DNA of 64,000 bases from Breznakibacter xylanolyticus (GCF_003254275.1 NZ_QKZK01000011.1:62001-126000), one strand, 5' to 3'; numbered from the stretch's first letter, positions 32,236 through 41,632 are shown. The notes: generated by a model not told the origin, from the sequence alone. Made by a program: numbers and translations.

Positions 32236-33102
32236 TTATTTCATCCATCTTTTCCCTAGCACAATGGTCGCTTGATTTCCGTTGGTGTCGGTGAGGGAGG
32301 CCTCATTGTCACATTCCCCGTTGCCATAATTGAGCACAAAGGTGTTGTTGGCGCCGTTGGTCAGGGTCACTGTGCCGCTCACCGGAAATCGGCAGATGCG
32401 TTTGTGCAACACGTTGGCAATGGCATTGTTGTAGCTCCATCCTCTTGAGTTGCTGCCCGAAGCTGTGCCGTTGATGGTGAACTCGTCGTCCCAAATGTTT
32501 AGCGGTGTGGAGGCGCCGGCGGTCATCTCGCGTGTTTTGGTGGCCGTGCGTTTAATCCAGCTTTCATCAGTAGCAGTGATGGTCAGGTCTGATGCCCAGG
32601 CGAACGTCCAGTTTTGTATGTCATTAAGGCCTGTGTTGGTGTAGGTTTGGGTGCCTTTAATGGCGTTGTCGCTCACATAAAAGTCAGCAAAGCTGATGTT
32701 CCAAACCGAGTTGGCAATAAAGAGAGGCGCGGATTTCTCCACCACAATTTTGCCCCGAATGTTAACTGTGCGGGCATTGATCCCGCTGCCAATGGTGATG
32801 GCCGTGTTTTCACTGCCATAGTCGATGGTGATTTCACGTGGCCAAAATGACTCGCCCGTCGATATGGCTGTGACGTTGGGCAGGCTTACGGTTTTTAGTG
32901 CCGGGGCGTTGGCCGCTTCATCGTCACTGCCGGCGTGGGTCTCCACCAGGGCGTCGAGCAGGTTCGACATTTCTTCGGCCGCATCATCATCTGCCGCAAT
33001 TTGTTCGTTTTGATTGATGGTTTCTTCGTCTTTGTTGCACGAGGTCATCAGCAACATGCCACTCATGGCAAGGGTTGCAAAAAGCAATTGGGTTGTTTTC
33101 AT
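32236..33102 (-). CDS. Predicted lipoprotein of unknown function
   Basis: A 288-residue lipoprotein from ATG 33102: the signal peptide ends LLMTSCNKDEE, with the lipid Cys at residue 22. An acidic, Asn/Gln-rich linker (24-60) follows, then a beta-rich domain. That domain has many Thr, Asn, Trp and Gly residues and repeats such as TVNIRGKIVV, TFAWASDLTITATDESWIKRTATKTREMTAG and TVTLTNGANNTFVLNYGNGECDN. It resembles uncharacterised Bacteroidota surface lipoproteins with a beta-barrel or beta-sandwich. I do not recognise the family. A dispersed repeat head lies 15 nt upstream. Confidence 0.8.
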   Translation of the reverse strand: MKTTQLLFATLAMSGMLLMTSCNKDEETINQNEQIAADDDAAEEMSNLLDALVETHAGSDDEAANAPALKTVSLPNVTAISTGESFWPREITIDYGSENTAITIGSGINARTVNIRGKIVVEKSAPLFIANSVWNISFADFYVSDNAIKGTQTYTNTGLNDIQNWTFAWASDLTITATDESWIKRTATKTREMTAGASTPLNIWDDEFTINGTASGSNSRGWSYNNAIANVLHKRICRFPVSGTVTLTNGANNTFVLNYGNGECDNEASLTDTNGNQATIVLGKRWMK

Positions 33103-33117
33103 ATTTCTGTGATTTAA

Positions 33118-33149
33118 AGCCCCCTCATCCCTCAAAGAGGGACTTCAGA
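33118..33149 (-). repeat. Dispersed intergenic repeat, copy 3
   Basis: AGCCCCCTCATCCCTCAAAG then AGGGACTTCAG matches the heads at 1849 and 25790. It is followed, after about 120 bp, by a pyrimidine-rich tail (about 33270-33325, CTCCTACACTCTTACACTTT). Relative to the lipoprotein gene it has the same orientation as copy 1 has to GH3 and copy 2 to rodA. Confidence 0.65.
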
Positions 33150-33348
33150 GTGTTGATTTCTTTTGGGTTGAATTCGCTCATTGTCATTTTTGTGTGAATG
33201 ACGATGAGTCAATACTTGTTGATAGTATTTGGATCGTTTAGTTGTGAAGAATCATGTTTGGAGTAAAGGACTCTTGAACTCTTATTCGCCTAAACTTTAA
33301 ACTCCTACACTCTTACACTTTCCCCCTTTTTGGCTCGTCCATAATCAA

Positions 33349-33381
33349 CAAACGCCGCGAAACATTGTTTCGCGGCGTTTG
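33349..33381 (-). terminator. Perfect 15-bp hairpin past the mpl stop
   Basis: CAAACGCCGCGAAAC, loop ATT, GTTTCGCGGCGTTTG. It lies 26 nt beyond the mpl stop on the minus strand, followed by only a weak T stretch (TTGATTA). The long GC stem still suggests termination or mRNA 3'-end protection. Confidence 0.65.
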
Positions 33382-33406
33382 TAGTAGCAAATTCTTTGCC
33401 AAATTT

Positions 33407-34771
33407 TTATGGTTTCTCAAACACTTCTTTGACAAAAGCACGGATGTCGATGCCATCAAAGTTCCCGGATGTCATGATGAGCAGGTTCTTGTTGGTCCAG
33501 TCGATGCTTCGGAGCATGTCGAACAATGGAGCCGATTGGGTGTAGGCTTTCAGCCCGGGTTGGTCAAATGCTGTTTCTGCTTCTTGAGGGGTGAAGGGCT
33601 CCAGTCGTTTGTGTTTCATCACTTCGGGGCTGAAGTACACATAGGCGTTGTGCGCCGCCTGCATGGCATGGCGATATTGTGGTAAAAAGGCTTTGTTGAG
33701 GCTGCTAAAGGTATGCAGCTCCATGCAGGCCACCAGTTCCCGGTGGGGGTATTGCTCACGAACGGCCTGTGTGGTGGCTTTCAGTTTGCTGGGCGAGTGG
33801 GCAAAGTCGAAAAATACCGTGCTGCTTTCGCCCGTGTAGAGGGTTTGGAGGCGTCGTGCTGCGCCTTTGAAGGTGCCCATCGAGGTGAGAAAGTCGTGGT
33901 GACTCATCCCCAATGTCTCGCACATCAACATGGCTGCATGGATGTTTTGAAGGTTGTGCGCTCCAAACACCGGGGTGCAATAGTCGCGTCCTGCCCATTG
34001 TAGGATGGTGTTGCCGTTTTCCACCCGATGGGGGATGCCGCGGTAGGCCACGGTTTGGATGCGATGTTGCTGTTTGGATGCGATGGCTTGCAAGTGCTCA
34101 TCGTCTCCATAATAAATGAGCGTGCCGCCATCGGCAATGGTGTCGGCAAACATCCGGAACTGCTCCACGTACCCATCAAACGTTGGAAATACGTTGATGT
34201 GATCCCATGCCACGCCAGTGAGAATGGCCACCTGCGGTTTGTACCACAAGAATTTGGGGCGCATGTCGATGGGCGACGACAGGTATTCGTCCCCTTCGAA
34301 CACAGCTACCGGTGCTTTGGCCGTGAGGCTCACCATGGTGTCGAAGCCTTCGAGCTGGGCACCCACCATAAAGTCAAAGGCCTTTTGATGATGTGCAAGG
34401 GCGTGCATCACCATCGACGTGACGGTGGTCTTACCATGACTGCCACCCACCACGGCGCGCACTTTGTCGGTGGTTTGCGTGTACAGATACTCGGGGTACG
34501 AATAGACCTTCAGCCCCATGTCTAGGGCTTTTTGCAGCTCGGGGTTGTCGCCACGGGCGTGCATGCCTAAAATAATGGCATCGAGCGAATCATCTATCTT
34601 TTCGGGATGCCAGCCCGGTTGTTGTGGCAGCAGCCCATGTTGGGCAAGCCGGCTTTTGGATGGCTCAAATATCTCATCGTCACTGCCGGTGACGTGGTAT
34701 CCTTTTTTGTGGAGGGCGATGGCCAGATTGTGCATGGCACTTCCGCCAATTGCGATGAAATGGACGCGCAT
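33407..34771 (-). CDS. mpl: UDP-N-acetylmuramate:tripeptide ligase (murein peptide ligase)
   Basis: Cytoplasmic Mur-ligase family enzyme that joins recycled L-Ala-gamma-D-Glu-meso-Dap to UDP-MurNAc, 454 residues from ATG 34771. The longer frame to 34819 runs into the neighbouring gene and adds no homology. The N-terminal Rossmann part starts MRVHFIAIGGSAMHNLAIAL. The ATP loop is VGGSHGKTTVTSMV, followed by FEGDEYLSSPID and the metal-binding AWDHINVFP. C-terminal markers include VFFDFAHSPSKLKAT. With murK and murQ it completes a set of recycling enzymes in the window. It lies 8 bp after the flippase-like gene and is probably cotranscribed. Confidence 0.95.
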   Translation of the reverse strand: MRVHFIAIGGSAMHNLAIALHKKGYHVTGSDDEIFEPSKSRLAQHGLLPQQPGWHPEKIDDSLDAIILGMHARGDNPELQKALDMGLKVYSYPEYLYTQTTDKVRAVVGGSHGKTTVTSMVMHALAHHQKAFDFMVGAQLEGFDTMVSLTAKAPVAVFEGDEYLSSPIDMRPKFLWYKPQVAILTGVAWDHINVFPTFDGYVEQFRMFADTIADGGTLIYYGDDEHLQAIASKQQHRIQTVAYRGIPHRVENGNTILQWAGRDYCTPVFGAHNLQNIHAAMLMCETLGMSHHDFLTSMGTFKGAARRLQTLYTGESSTVFFDFAHSPSKLKATTQAVREQYPHRELVACMELHTFSSLNKAFLPQYRHAMQAAHNAYVYFSPEVMKHKRLEPFTPQEAETAFDQPGLKAYTQSAPLFDMLRSIDWTNKNLLIMTSGNFDGIDIRAFVKEVFEKP

Positions 34772-34779
34772 GAGGTGGG

Positions 34780-35724
34780 TTATGTGTTGGTGGTTGTTGC
34801 TTTGGGTTGTTCGGCACATGCCGCCGAGGTTTGTTTGACTATCAGTAATTTGCCGGGAGCAAAGGTGTAGATGATGCCGGGAAGCGCCACTACTACTGAT
34901 ATTAGGTAAAATATAAGGCTCAAAGCCACAGCATGGTTGGCGTTGAGGTTGAGTATTTCAGCGCCTTTGAGCAGGGTTAGTTCCCGGGCTCCGATGCCGC
35001 CCAGCGTGATGGGTACCGATGCGGTGATGGCCGAGAGCAGGAACAGGAAGATAAAATCGTCGCGATGTCCCACCACCTTGGCGCCCATGGCTTCGAGAAT
35101 CAGCATGGCCGACACCACCTGAAGTCCCTGAATGAGCAGTGACCAGGCATTGACTTTCCAAAATGCCGCCGTCAATGGGCGATTGAATAGATAGAGGAAC
35201 AGAAAGTAACCCACGCCAACGGTTGGGATCAGTGCCCAAAACCATCCTTGGTAGGGTAATTCGTAGTTGATAAAATAGACCAACGCCAGCAAATAAACCA
35301 GGATAACCGACAATCCGCTGAGCCGGTCGGCCAGGATGGCTCCGATGAGTCGTTTGGTCGGGGTTTTTATGTATTTGTGGATGAGGAATACTTTGTAACC
35401 GTCGCCTCCCACGCCACCCGGTAAAAAGATGTTGTAGAAAAGGCCCATCCAGTACAACTTGATGTTGTTGGTGCTCTCAATTTTCAGGGGGAGATGCTTA
35501 AACAGGGTGTTGAGTCGCAAGGCGGCAATGAATTGTGAGGCCACGTAGGCCATGATGGCTGTCCCTATAAGCCAGTAATTGGTGCTGCGGGCAGTTGACA
35601 ATAATGTTTTGGTGTCGATTTTTGTGGCCAAGTACCATATGGCCAGCGACGAGATGCCAACTTTTATAAGCGTTTTGAAGGTCTTGACCAATCGGGGGGA
35701 TAACTGCATAGACGATACTCTCAT
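34780..35724 (-). CDS. Flippase-like membrane protein (LPG synthase TM-domain family, YbhN-like)
   Basis: Integral membrane protein with about eight helices, belonging to the lysylphosphatidylglycerol synthetase transmembrane-domain family (also called UPF0104/YbhN). It has 314 residues from ATG 35724; ATG 35709 is also possible. Family signatures: LRLNTLFKHL, MGLFYNIFLPGGVGGDGYKVFLI, ILADRLSGL and the late SVPITLGGIGARE. Members of this family are thought to move lipids or lipid-linked precursors, but this one lacks the catalytic domain of MprF. It lies directly before mpl, which might mean a link to wall precursors, though that is inference. Confidence 0.88.
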   Translation of the reverse strand: MRVSSMQLSPRLVKTFKTLIKVGISSLAIWYLATKIDTKTLLSTARSTNYWLIGTAIMAYVASQFIAALRLNTLFKHLPLKIESTNNIKLYWMGLFYNIFLPGGVGGDGYKVFLIHKYIKTPTKRLIGAILADRLSGLSVILVYLLALVYFINYELPYQGWFWALIPTVGVGYFLFLYLFNRPLTAAFWKVNAWSLLIQGLQVVSAMLILEAMGAKVVGHRDDFIFLFLLSAITASVPITLGGIGARELTLLKGAEILNLNANHAVALSLIFYLISVVVALPGIIYTFAPGKLLIVKQTSAACAEQPKATTTNT

Positions 35725-35746
35725 GAAATAGCTGTCAAAAATAGCA

Positions 35747-35797
35747 AAAACCGCAACGTTTTTGCTTTTATGCAATCACGCTGCGGTTTTTTTCAAC
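35747..35797. terminator. Hairpin with flanking A and T runs upstream of the flippase-like gene
   Basis: AAAACCGCAACGT and ACGCTGCGGTTTTTTT form an imperfect stem with T or A runs on both sides. It could act in either direction. It stands just before the start at 35724, so it might be a leader attenuator on the minus strand. Confidence 0.4.
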
Positions 35798-35821
35798 CAA
35801 ATTCCAAATTTATGATTTTCT

Positions 35822-35940
35822 TTCTTTAAGATAAGACGTATGGCGATGAGACAGATGATGAAAAGATGAGAGACTTTTGGATCTTTTGTATTCGTCTCTT
35901 AAGTCTCATCTGTCTGTCTTTAGTCTATCAATCTTATTGT
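35822..35940. repeat. Imperfect inverted repeat with GAGACAGATGATGA, copy 2
   Basis: The left arm GATGAGACAGATGATGAAAA and GATGAGAGAC faces the right arm GTCTCTTAAGTCTCATC and TGTCTGTCTTTAGTC. It shares the core with 11190-11330. No protein is encoded. Confidence 0.6.
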
Positions 35941-36032
35941 CTAAATTTTGGATAAAGCAAATCAAATTGTGGGCTCTATGTCGATATCTATGGGTAAACA
36001 AAACATGAAAGCTCGAAATCAAGCAAGGTAAT

Positions 36033-36230
36033 TAAGCCGCCTTCGGAAAATGACGTTAAGAAAATCATATGCCTGAGCGTTAAAAAATATGCGCTGTTTG
36101 AGCTTGCGAGTTCGCAGATTTTAGAGAAGGCCTATGATTTTTAGCCATTTTACGTCAGCGGCGGCCTTTTTTGCTTACTTTTTGGGGCTGTAGCCAAAAA
36201 GTAAGAGCCCGCCCGGCTTGAGGGCACGAA
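36033..36230. repeat. Long composite inverted-repeat element between hppA and the flippase-like gene
   Basis: GCCGCC (36036) pairs with GGCGGC (36160). TGACGT pairs with ACGTCA, and AAAATCATATGCC (36061) pairs with GGCCTATGATTTT (36129). Together these form a nested, bulged stem of about 130 bp. A second perfect hairpin, TTACTTTTTGG..CCAAAAAGTAA (36174-36204), follows, then GCCCGCCCGGCTTGAGGGC. There is no open reading frame. The layout looks like a non-coding mobile element or a repeat-type hairpin. Only one copy occurs in this window. Confidence 0.6.
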
Positions 36231-36297
36231 ATAATGGTTTGTGTAAAATATTCCTATGATTACTAATACAAATTAGATTAGAGCTAAATTGTGACTA

Positions 36298-38547
36298 TTA
36301 AAAAATGGAGTAGGCAATGGTCAAGCCAGCCATCACCACCGACACCATGGTCATCAGTTTTATTAAAATATTGAGCGAGGGGCCGCTGGTGTCTTTAAAG
36401 GGATCACCCACAGTGTCGCCTACCACAGCGGCTTTGTGTGTGGGACTTCCTTTGCCTCCATAATTGCCTTTTTCGACATATTTTTTTGCGTTGTCCCATG
36501 CGCCACCCGAGTTATTGAGCATTACCGCCAGGGTAAAACCGGCTGTCAACCCACCGGCCAATAAGCCAATGACGCCGGCCACACCCAGCAGAATACCCAC
36601 CGCTACCGGCACTATAATGGCCAATAACGACGGCAGCAACATTTCGCGTTGCGCGCCACGGGTCGAGATGTCCACGCAGCGAGCATAGTCGGGCGTTGCA
36701 GTGCCTTCCATGATGCCTGCGATGTCGCGGAACTGTCGGCGTACTTCATCTACCATGGCTCCGGCAGCTCTGCCCACTGCTTTCATGGTCATGGCACAGA
36801 ATAGGAAGGCCATCATGGCACCCAGAAACATACCCCCCAGCAGCAGTGGGTTCATCACTGAAAGATCATAATAACTCACGAAATCACGTATTGAGGCTTC
36901 TTGAATTGACGTGATGTCGGATGCCTCTAAAAAGGCACTTAGTTTTTCAGGGGTTTTGCTCAGCCATATTTTTATCTCTTCGATGTAAGCAGATAGCAGT
37001 GCCAGAGCTGTCAGAGCTGCCGAGCCAATGGCAAAGCCTTTGCCGGTGGCTGCGGTGGTGTTGCCCAGCATATCTAAGGCGTCGGTGCGTTCGCGTACTT
37101 CTTTGGGCAGGTGAGCCATTTCGGCATTTCCGCCGGCGTTGTCGGCAATGGGGCCAAAGGCGTCTGTGGCCAGCGTGATGCCCAGGGTGGCCAACATGCC
37201 TACAGCTGCGAATCCAATGCCATACACGCCCCGTGAAAAGGCTCCTGCCTCGGTTGAAAATCCGCCTGCGAATCCATAGGCGGCAATGATACCCAGAACA
37301 ATGGTGATGACCGGAATCCAAGTGGAGTACATTCCCACAGCGATGCCATCGATGATGGTGGTGGCCGGTCCTTGTTGGGCTTGTTTGGCGATGCCCTTGG
37401 TGGGGCCGTATTCATCCGATGTAAAATATTCGGTGGCTTGTCCGATGATTACCCCGGCAACCAAACCGGCTACCACCGATCCAAACACACCCCAACTAAT
37501 CCATTCAAGCCAGGCGAGTGCCCCAACGCCAGCCAAAATGAACACCGAGCTGCCACCTGTGCCCAGTAGTAAAGCGTTAAGCAGATTTTTCTGTGTGGCC
37601 GATTCTTTGGTGCGAACCATAAAGATGCCAAGGATGGAGAGCAGGATGCCGATGGCCGCTACAATCATAGGAGCCAACACGGCTTGCATTTGTGCTTGAT
37701 CGGAAATCAAAGGCAGGGTGGCTCCCAATGCTGCTGTTGCCAAAATGGATCCGCAATACGATTCGTACAGGTCGGCACCCATGCCGGCCACGTCACCCAC
37801 GTTATCGCCCACGTTGTCGGCAATGGTGGCCGGGTTGCGAGGGTCATCTTCTGGGATGCCTGCCTCTACTTTACCCACCAGGTCAGCGCCCACATCGGCC
37901 GCTTTGGTGTAAATGCCACCCCCCACGCGGGCAAAGAGTGCCTGTGTGGAGGCGCCCATCCCGAAAGTGAGCATGGTAGTGGTGATTTCAATGAGTTTTT
38001 GATGGTCGGTGGTGCCCTCGTGCACAAAGGTCAGCCCCATGAAATGCATGCCACTGGCCATGTGTTCGGGTGTGAAAATAACTTTGGTCAGGAACAGAAA
38101 CCAGGCGGCAATGTCGAGCAAGCCAAAACCCACGACCACGAGCCCCATGACAGCCCCGCTGCGGAAGGCCACCTGAAGGCCTTTGTTGAGCGAGATCGAA
38201 GCGCCTTGTGCCGTCCGTGCCGAAGCATTGGTGGCCGTCTTCATTCCAAGATAGCCGCATAGTCCCGAGAAAAAGCCCCCCGTGAGGAATGCGATGGGGA
38301 CAAACGGGTTTTGTACCCCCATGTACGCCAGTACGGCCAAGATGATGACCAGGATGAGGAACACTTTCCCCACCACGGTGTATTGTCGCCTCAAGTAGGC
38401 CATGGCGCCCTCGCGAACGTATTGGGCAATTTCTTGCATGCGTGGCGTCCCTTCCGACGACTTCATCATGGTTTTGTAAAAGTACCAGGCAAAAATCAGC
38501 GCCACCAACGACGCTGCAGGTACCAGCCAGAAAATTGAGCTAATCAT
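36298..38547 (-). CDS. hppA: Membrane-bound ion-pumping pyrophosphatase, K+-dependent type
   Basis: Sixteen-helix pump that couples hydrolysis of pyrophosphate to Na+ and/or H+ export, 749 residues. The substrate motif [35 protein letters not shown] spans about 218-252, with further Asp-rich motifs [16 protein letters not shown] and [17 protein letters not shown]. The K+-dependence motif reads [10 protein letters not shown]: Ala499 and Gly502, where K+-independent enzymes have Lys and Thr. The ADLYESY sequence in helix 6 carries a Glu as in Na+-transporting members, so a Na+ (or Na+/H+) pump is likely. It stands alone. Confidence 0.95.
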   Translation of the reverse strand: MISSIFWLVPAASLVALIFAWYFYKTMMKSSEGTPRMQEIAQYVREGAMAYLRRQYTVVGKVFLILVIILAVLAYMGVQNPFVPIAFLTGGFFSGLCGYLGMKTATNASARTAQGASISLNKGLQVAFRSGAVMGLVVVGFGLLDIAAWFLFLTKVIFTPEHMASGMHFMGLTFVHEGTTDHQKLIEITTTMLTFGMGASTQALFARVGGGIYTKAADVGADLVGKVEAGIPEDDPRNPATIADNVGDNVGDVAGMGADLYESYCGSILATAALGATLPLISDQAQMQAVLAPMIVAAIGILLSILGIFMVRTKESATQKNLLNALLLGTGGSSVFILAGVGALAWLEWISWGVFGSVVAGLVAGVIIGQATEYFTSDEYGPTKGIAKQAQQGPATTIIDGIAVGMYSTWIPVITIVLGIIAAYGFAGGFSTEAGAFSRGVYGIGFAAVGMLATLGITLATDAFGPIADNAGGNAEMAHLPKEVRERTDALDMLGNTTAATGKGFAIGSAALTALALLSAYIEEIKIWLSKTPEKLSAFLEASDITSIQEASIRDFVSYYDLSVMNPLLLGGMFLGAMMAFLFCAMTMKAVGRAAGAMVDEVRRQFRDIAGIMEGTATPDYARCVDISTRGAQREMLLPSLLAIIVPVAVGILLGVAGVIGLLAGGLTAGFTLAVMLNNSGGAWDNAKKYVEKGNYGGKGSPTHKAAVVGDTVGDPFKDTSGPSLNILIKLMTMVSVVMAGLTIAYSIF

Positions 38548-39070
38548 ACTTTTTTAAGATTTAGGTTTATAAAAGATCATCTGATTTATTAGAATTGAGT
38601 GCTGTATTTGTTTGTTTTACAGCGCTTTTGTCTCTTGTCATTTGTTCGATTGCAAGAGATTAATGGATGTGAAGGCGATGTCGCGGCATCTGATACTGTG
38701 CCTGTGAATGCAGCGTATACTGTTTGTCAACAGCCACTCATGTAAATAAATGAGCATAGAAGCAGGAATGTGATCATGCATGACAAGGGTAGTTGTCTTG
38801 TTAAACGTAATGAGTAAGACCCTGGGCGTTCCTGCACTGCTCTCCTTGTCTTGTATTGCCCTCGGGTTTTCGAAGATAGTGATTTGAGGGGAATAAACAA
38901 ATGGATTGTTTACAAAAATTAATGATTTGCGGAAGTGTTAGCCCGATAACGAGTATTTCGATGTTATGATTGTTGTGGGAATGAAAAAAACGAAAAAATT
39001 TTACGATGAAATGCATTGGGGAATAATTAATATATATATTTGTATGGTCAAACCTTTAACTTAAATTGGA
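38548..39070. other. Divergent AT-rich region between hppA and the TM2 gene
   Basis: No gene is visible in 523 bp. A small hairpin (CTCAT..ATGAG near 38736-38754) and a TATATTTG box at 39035-39042 are present; the box lies 28 nt before the TM2 start and is probably its -7 element. No good -33 box is seen. Confidence 0.55.
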
Positions 39071-39481
39071 ATGAAAAAGTTTGTTTTGTTTTTTGCCCTT
39101 GTGTTGGGCTTGTCAACATTTGCAGTTGATGCCAGTGCGTCATTTAAAATTGACGACAATCAGGTAGAATCGTTGTTTGCTGCCGCAGATGAGGTAAGTA
39201 CAAGCATGATGTTTGATGCTTTGGACATGTCAGCCAATGCTTCCACTGCTACTATTTCAGCAGGAAAAGATCCTTTGGTTGCTATCTTGCTTGACTTCTT
39301 TTTGGGTGGTTTAGGAATTCACCGTTTCTACTTAGGTACTAAGACGATGACCGGTATCGGTTACATCTTGACTTGTGGAGGTATTTTCGGTCTGGTGCCT
39401 TTGATTGACTTGATTGTATTGGCTGTCAATTATGATGACATTAGTCAGTTTGTAGATAACCCCAAGTTTTTCATGTGGTAA
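39071..39481 (+). CDS. TM2-domain protein with signal peptide
   Basis: A 136-residue envelope protein. A signal peptide (1-24, ending DASA) is followed by a short soluble stretch and then a TM2 domain (about 66-130): KDPLVAILLDFFLGGLGIHRFYLG, a turn, GIGYILTCGGIFGLVPLIDLIVL. TM2 proteins have two membrane helices around a GxHRFYLG turn; their function is not settled. A terminator follows, but the next four genes, also on the plus strand, include two with a related motif, so it may belong to the same system. The base composition is AT-rich. Confidence 0.88.
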   Translation: MKKFVLFFALVLGLSTFAVDASASFKIDDNQVESLFAAADEVSTSMMFDALDMSANASTATISAGKDPLVAILLDFFLGGLGIHRFYLGTKTMTGIGYILTCGGIFGLVPLIDLIVLAVNYDDISQFVDNPKFFMW

Positions 39482-39510
39482 TTTGCAGTTTTGTTGACGC
39501 AAAATTTATT

Positions 39511-39546
39511 AAAAAAGCAGGTTGTTTATTGCAGCCTGCTTTTGTC
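39511..39546 (+). terminator. Terminator after the TM2 gene
   Basis: AAAAGCAGG..TG, loop, CA.CCTGCTTTT is a stem of about 9-11 bp with a T-run. It may act on both strands. Confidence 0.75.
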
Positions 39547-39580
39547 TTTGTTTGTAGTAAATGATTGACATTTGATTGTT

Positions 39581-40291
39581 ATGAAACATTATTGCTGCGT
39601 GTTAATTTTATCGATGTTGATTGCTTCCATGGGGGTGAGCTCTGCGCAGTTGTTAAATTCTGCTGTATCTGCCGATGTAACACACCAAATTTTGCAAAAA
39701 GGTAAGGTGATGACTGTTAAATCGCAAACGCTCTATGATGGTAAAAGTGATAAAATTGTATGCCATTATTTTAATCCGAAGGAATTTTATAAAACGGTTA
39801 ATAATAAGGGTGAAATGCGAATATATTTTCCGAAAGATAATACGGTCTCGTATACGCAGAATAACCATTATTCAAGTAATAATGAGTTGATGTACTATTT
39901 TGTGAATAATAAAGTTGATGATCTGGGTCTAAAAAGTGAAGGATTTAAAGTGAAAAGTACAAATTATAAAGACGATCATTTGGTTGTTACATGGGAAGCT
40001 CCGGTTCATCTGATGCCAGTAAAAGAAGTGGATGTTGTTTTTGAAAATTATCTTCCTATCTATTCTGAATATAGGGGAGTGGATGGTAAAGTTTTGAAAA
40101 AAATATATTACTACCAGTATTTTTCGTGCCCGGAGTTTAATTTTCCTCAAAAAATCACCGAAGTATCTTTTGATGCAAGTCCTGATTCTATTTTGAAGCG
40201 AACAACTTATTCAAATATCAAGATCGGTAATCAGGTTGATCGTACTTTGTTTAATTTTGAAATCCCTGCAAATGCTAAGAAGGTCGATTAA
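39581..40291 (+). CDS. LolA-like periplasmic lipoprotein-carrier-fold protein
   Basis: Exported protein of 236 residues from ATG 39581; an in-frame TTG at 39572 is less likely. The signal peptide is about 1-22 (ending SSAQ). The mature part is an open beta-barrel-like fold with the pattern of LolA-type outer-membrane lipoprotein carriers: a string of beta strands such as KVMTVKSQTLYDGKSDKIVCHYFNPKEFYKTVNNKGEMRIYFPKDNTVSY, and a late NFPQKITEVSF..LKRTTYSNIKIGNQVDRTLFNFEIP, where LolA relatives also end in F..PxxA. It overlaps the YidD-like gene by 20 bp. I infer a lipid- or lipoprotein-handling role from the fold only. Confidence 0.7.
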   Translation: MKHYCCVLILSMLIASMGVSSAQLLNSAVSADVTHQILQKGKVMTVKSQTLYDGKSDKIVCHYFNPKEFYKTVNNKGEMRIYFPKDNTVSYTQNNHYSSNNELMYYFVNNKVDDLGLKSEGFKVKSTNYKDDHLVVTWEAPVHLMPVKEVDVVFENYLPIYSEYRGVDGKVLKKIYYYQYFSCPEFNFPQKITEVSFDASPDSILKRTTYSNIKIGNQVDRTLFNFEIPANAKKVD

Positions 40292-40775
40292 GCGTTGTTG
40301 TTTTAGTATTTTTTTTGCTTTTTCTTTCATTTCTTTGGGTGCTCAAAATTCATCAGAATCAACAATTTCTTCGTTGAGTGATTTAATCATTCAGCGTAAT
40401 CGTATTGATTCATCTGAAGTTGCATTGGTGTATAACAAGAACCGCGATTTTTATTTAAAAGGGGAGCCTTTGTCCAGAAAGTTAAATCCGTTGAATTGGT
40501 TTTTTGGGGGTATGCTTTATTTTTATCAGGAGGTTTTATCTAATCAGTTTTCTGCTGATTGTTTGTTTTATCCAACGTGTTCCGAGTTTTGTAAACATGC
40601 AATGCGGCGTCATGGATTAATTCGAGGCTTGTTATTGACCTCAGATCGTGTTGCGCGTTGCAATCAAATTTCTCAGTCTGATTTGCATCCGATGAAATTT
40701 GATGAGAAGAAACGGCGTTTTTTTGATGGTGTTGAATTGTATGATGGTCACAATGGTTGTAAGCTGAAGGAATGA
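40272..40775 (+). CDS. yidD: YidD-like protein with signal-type N-terminus and C-terminal extension
   Basis: A 167-residue protein from ATG 40272. The YidD core (about 68-125) is clear: FYQEVLSNQFSADCLFYPTCSEFCKHAMRRHGLIRGLLLTSDRVARCN, with the conserved Cys-x-[FY]-x-P-T-C-S and RHG..G. Classic YidD is about 70-85 residues and aids YidC-dependent membrane insertion. This one is about twice that length, with a hydrophobic signal-like start (MLRRSIKRCCFSIFFAFS) and a spacer before the core. It is also not next to rnpA. It overlaps the LolA-like gene by 20 bp and its TGA overlaps the next ATG (ATGA at 40772-40775). Whether the core faces the periplasm is open. Confidence 0.8.
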   Translation: MLRRSIKRCCFSIFFAFSFISLGAQNSSESTISSLSDLIIQRNRIDSSEVALVYNKNRDFYLKGEPLSRKLNPLNWFFGGMLYFYQEVLSNQFSADCLFYPTCSEFCKHAMRRHGLIRGLLLTSDRVARCNQISQSDLHPMKFDEKKRRFFDGVELYDGHNGCKLKE

Positions 40776-41632
40776 GTCTGATTCGTTTATTATTTTTTGG
40801 TGTTTTTCTTGCCGGGACTTATTTGTCTTTAAGCGCACAGAAGGATGATTTGGCTTTTGTTGATTTTTTAGTACAGAAGGGTTCCTATCGCGAGGCTATT
40901 TTTGTTTTAAATAAAATGCCTTATGAATCATTCTCTCAAACGAGATTAGATTCTCTTAATTATTTTAAGGGATGGGCGTATTATTCGGTAAAAGAGCTTG
41001 ATTCGTCTTCTGTTTGTTTGGGGCTGGTTTCTCAAGGAGCAGTTATGTATTCTAAATCCAGTCTTTTTAGTGCATATAATCGCATGCATTTAGGGCAACT
41101 TGGCAAGGCAAAAGAACAACTTTCTTTTTATAATCCTTCATCACATCAGGATTCGTTAATGAAAATGTATCTGACATGTGGTATGGAGCTCTTAAGCCGA
41201 AATTATAAAGGATATCATCAACATAGGCAGCAGCTTGATTGTGGCTTTTATGGATATGTTGATGAACTAACAAAAATTGATGCCATTGCATCTCGTCTTC
41301 AAGTGCATCGACCTAAATCGGTTTTTTGTGCCGGATTGATGTCAGCGTTGGTTCCCGGAAGTGGTAAGATTTATTTAGGTAGAACCGGACAGGGCATATC
41401 TTCAATGTTGTTGGTTACTGGTCTCGGTTTGGTTACAGCCGAAAATATCCGCAAACGAGGAATGGAATCTTTTGCTTCCATTTTTTTCGGAACTGTTTTT
41501 ACAACATTTTATGTTGGTAATATTTTGGGGACTGTAAAATTAGGTGCAATTGTTAATCAGGAGTTTAATGCTGAAAATGATGCGAAAATTCTTTTCAATC
41601 TTCATATCCCTCTGCGTAATTTATACAATTGA
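40772..41632 (+). CDS. TPR-like exported protein with TM2-like C-terminal membrane region (paralog 1)
   Basis: A 286-residue protein. The signal peptide is 1-22 (SLSAQ). An all-helical part of about 160 residues resembles tetratricopeptide repeats (GSYREAIFVLNKM, FKGWAYYSVKELDSS, LFSAYNRMHLGQLGKAKEQL). The C-terminal part has SALVPGSGKIYLGRTGQGISSMLLV (192-216), which recalls the GxGxxYxG turn of TM2 and DUF5683-type proteins, then two or three membrane helices. The following gene has the same layout and motif. Start and stop overlap both neighbours, so translation is coupled. I do not know a function. Confidence 0.72.
   Translation: MSLIRLLFFGVFLAGTYLSLSAQKDDLAFVDFLVQKGSYREAIFVLNKMPYESFSQTRLDSLNYFKGWAYYSVKELDSSSVCLGLVSQGAVMYSKSSLFSAYNRMHLGQLGKAKEQLSFYNPSSHQDSLMKMYLTCGMELLSRNYKGYHQHRQQLDCGFYGYVDELTKIDAIASRLQVHRPKSVFCAGLMSALVPGSGKIYLGRTGQGISSMLLVTGLGLVTAENIRKRGMESFASIFFGTVFTTFYVGNILGTVKLGAIVNQEFNAENDAKILFNLHIPLRNLYN

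Noticed and set aside
34771-34819. Mpl start at 34819
   Set aside because: This would overlap the end of the flippase-like gene. ATG 34771 begins directly with the conserved MRVHFIAIGGSAM and leaves an 8-bp gap.
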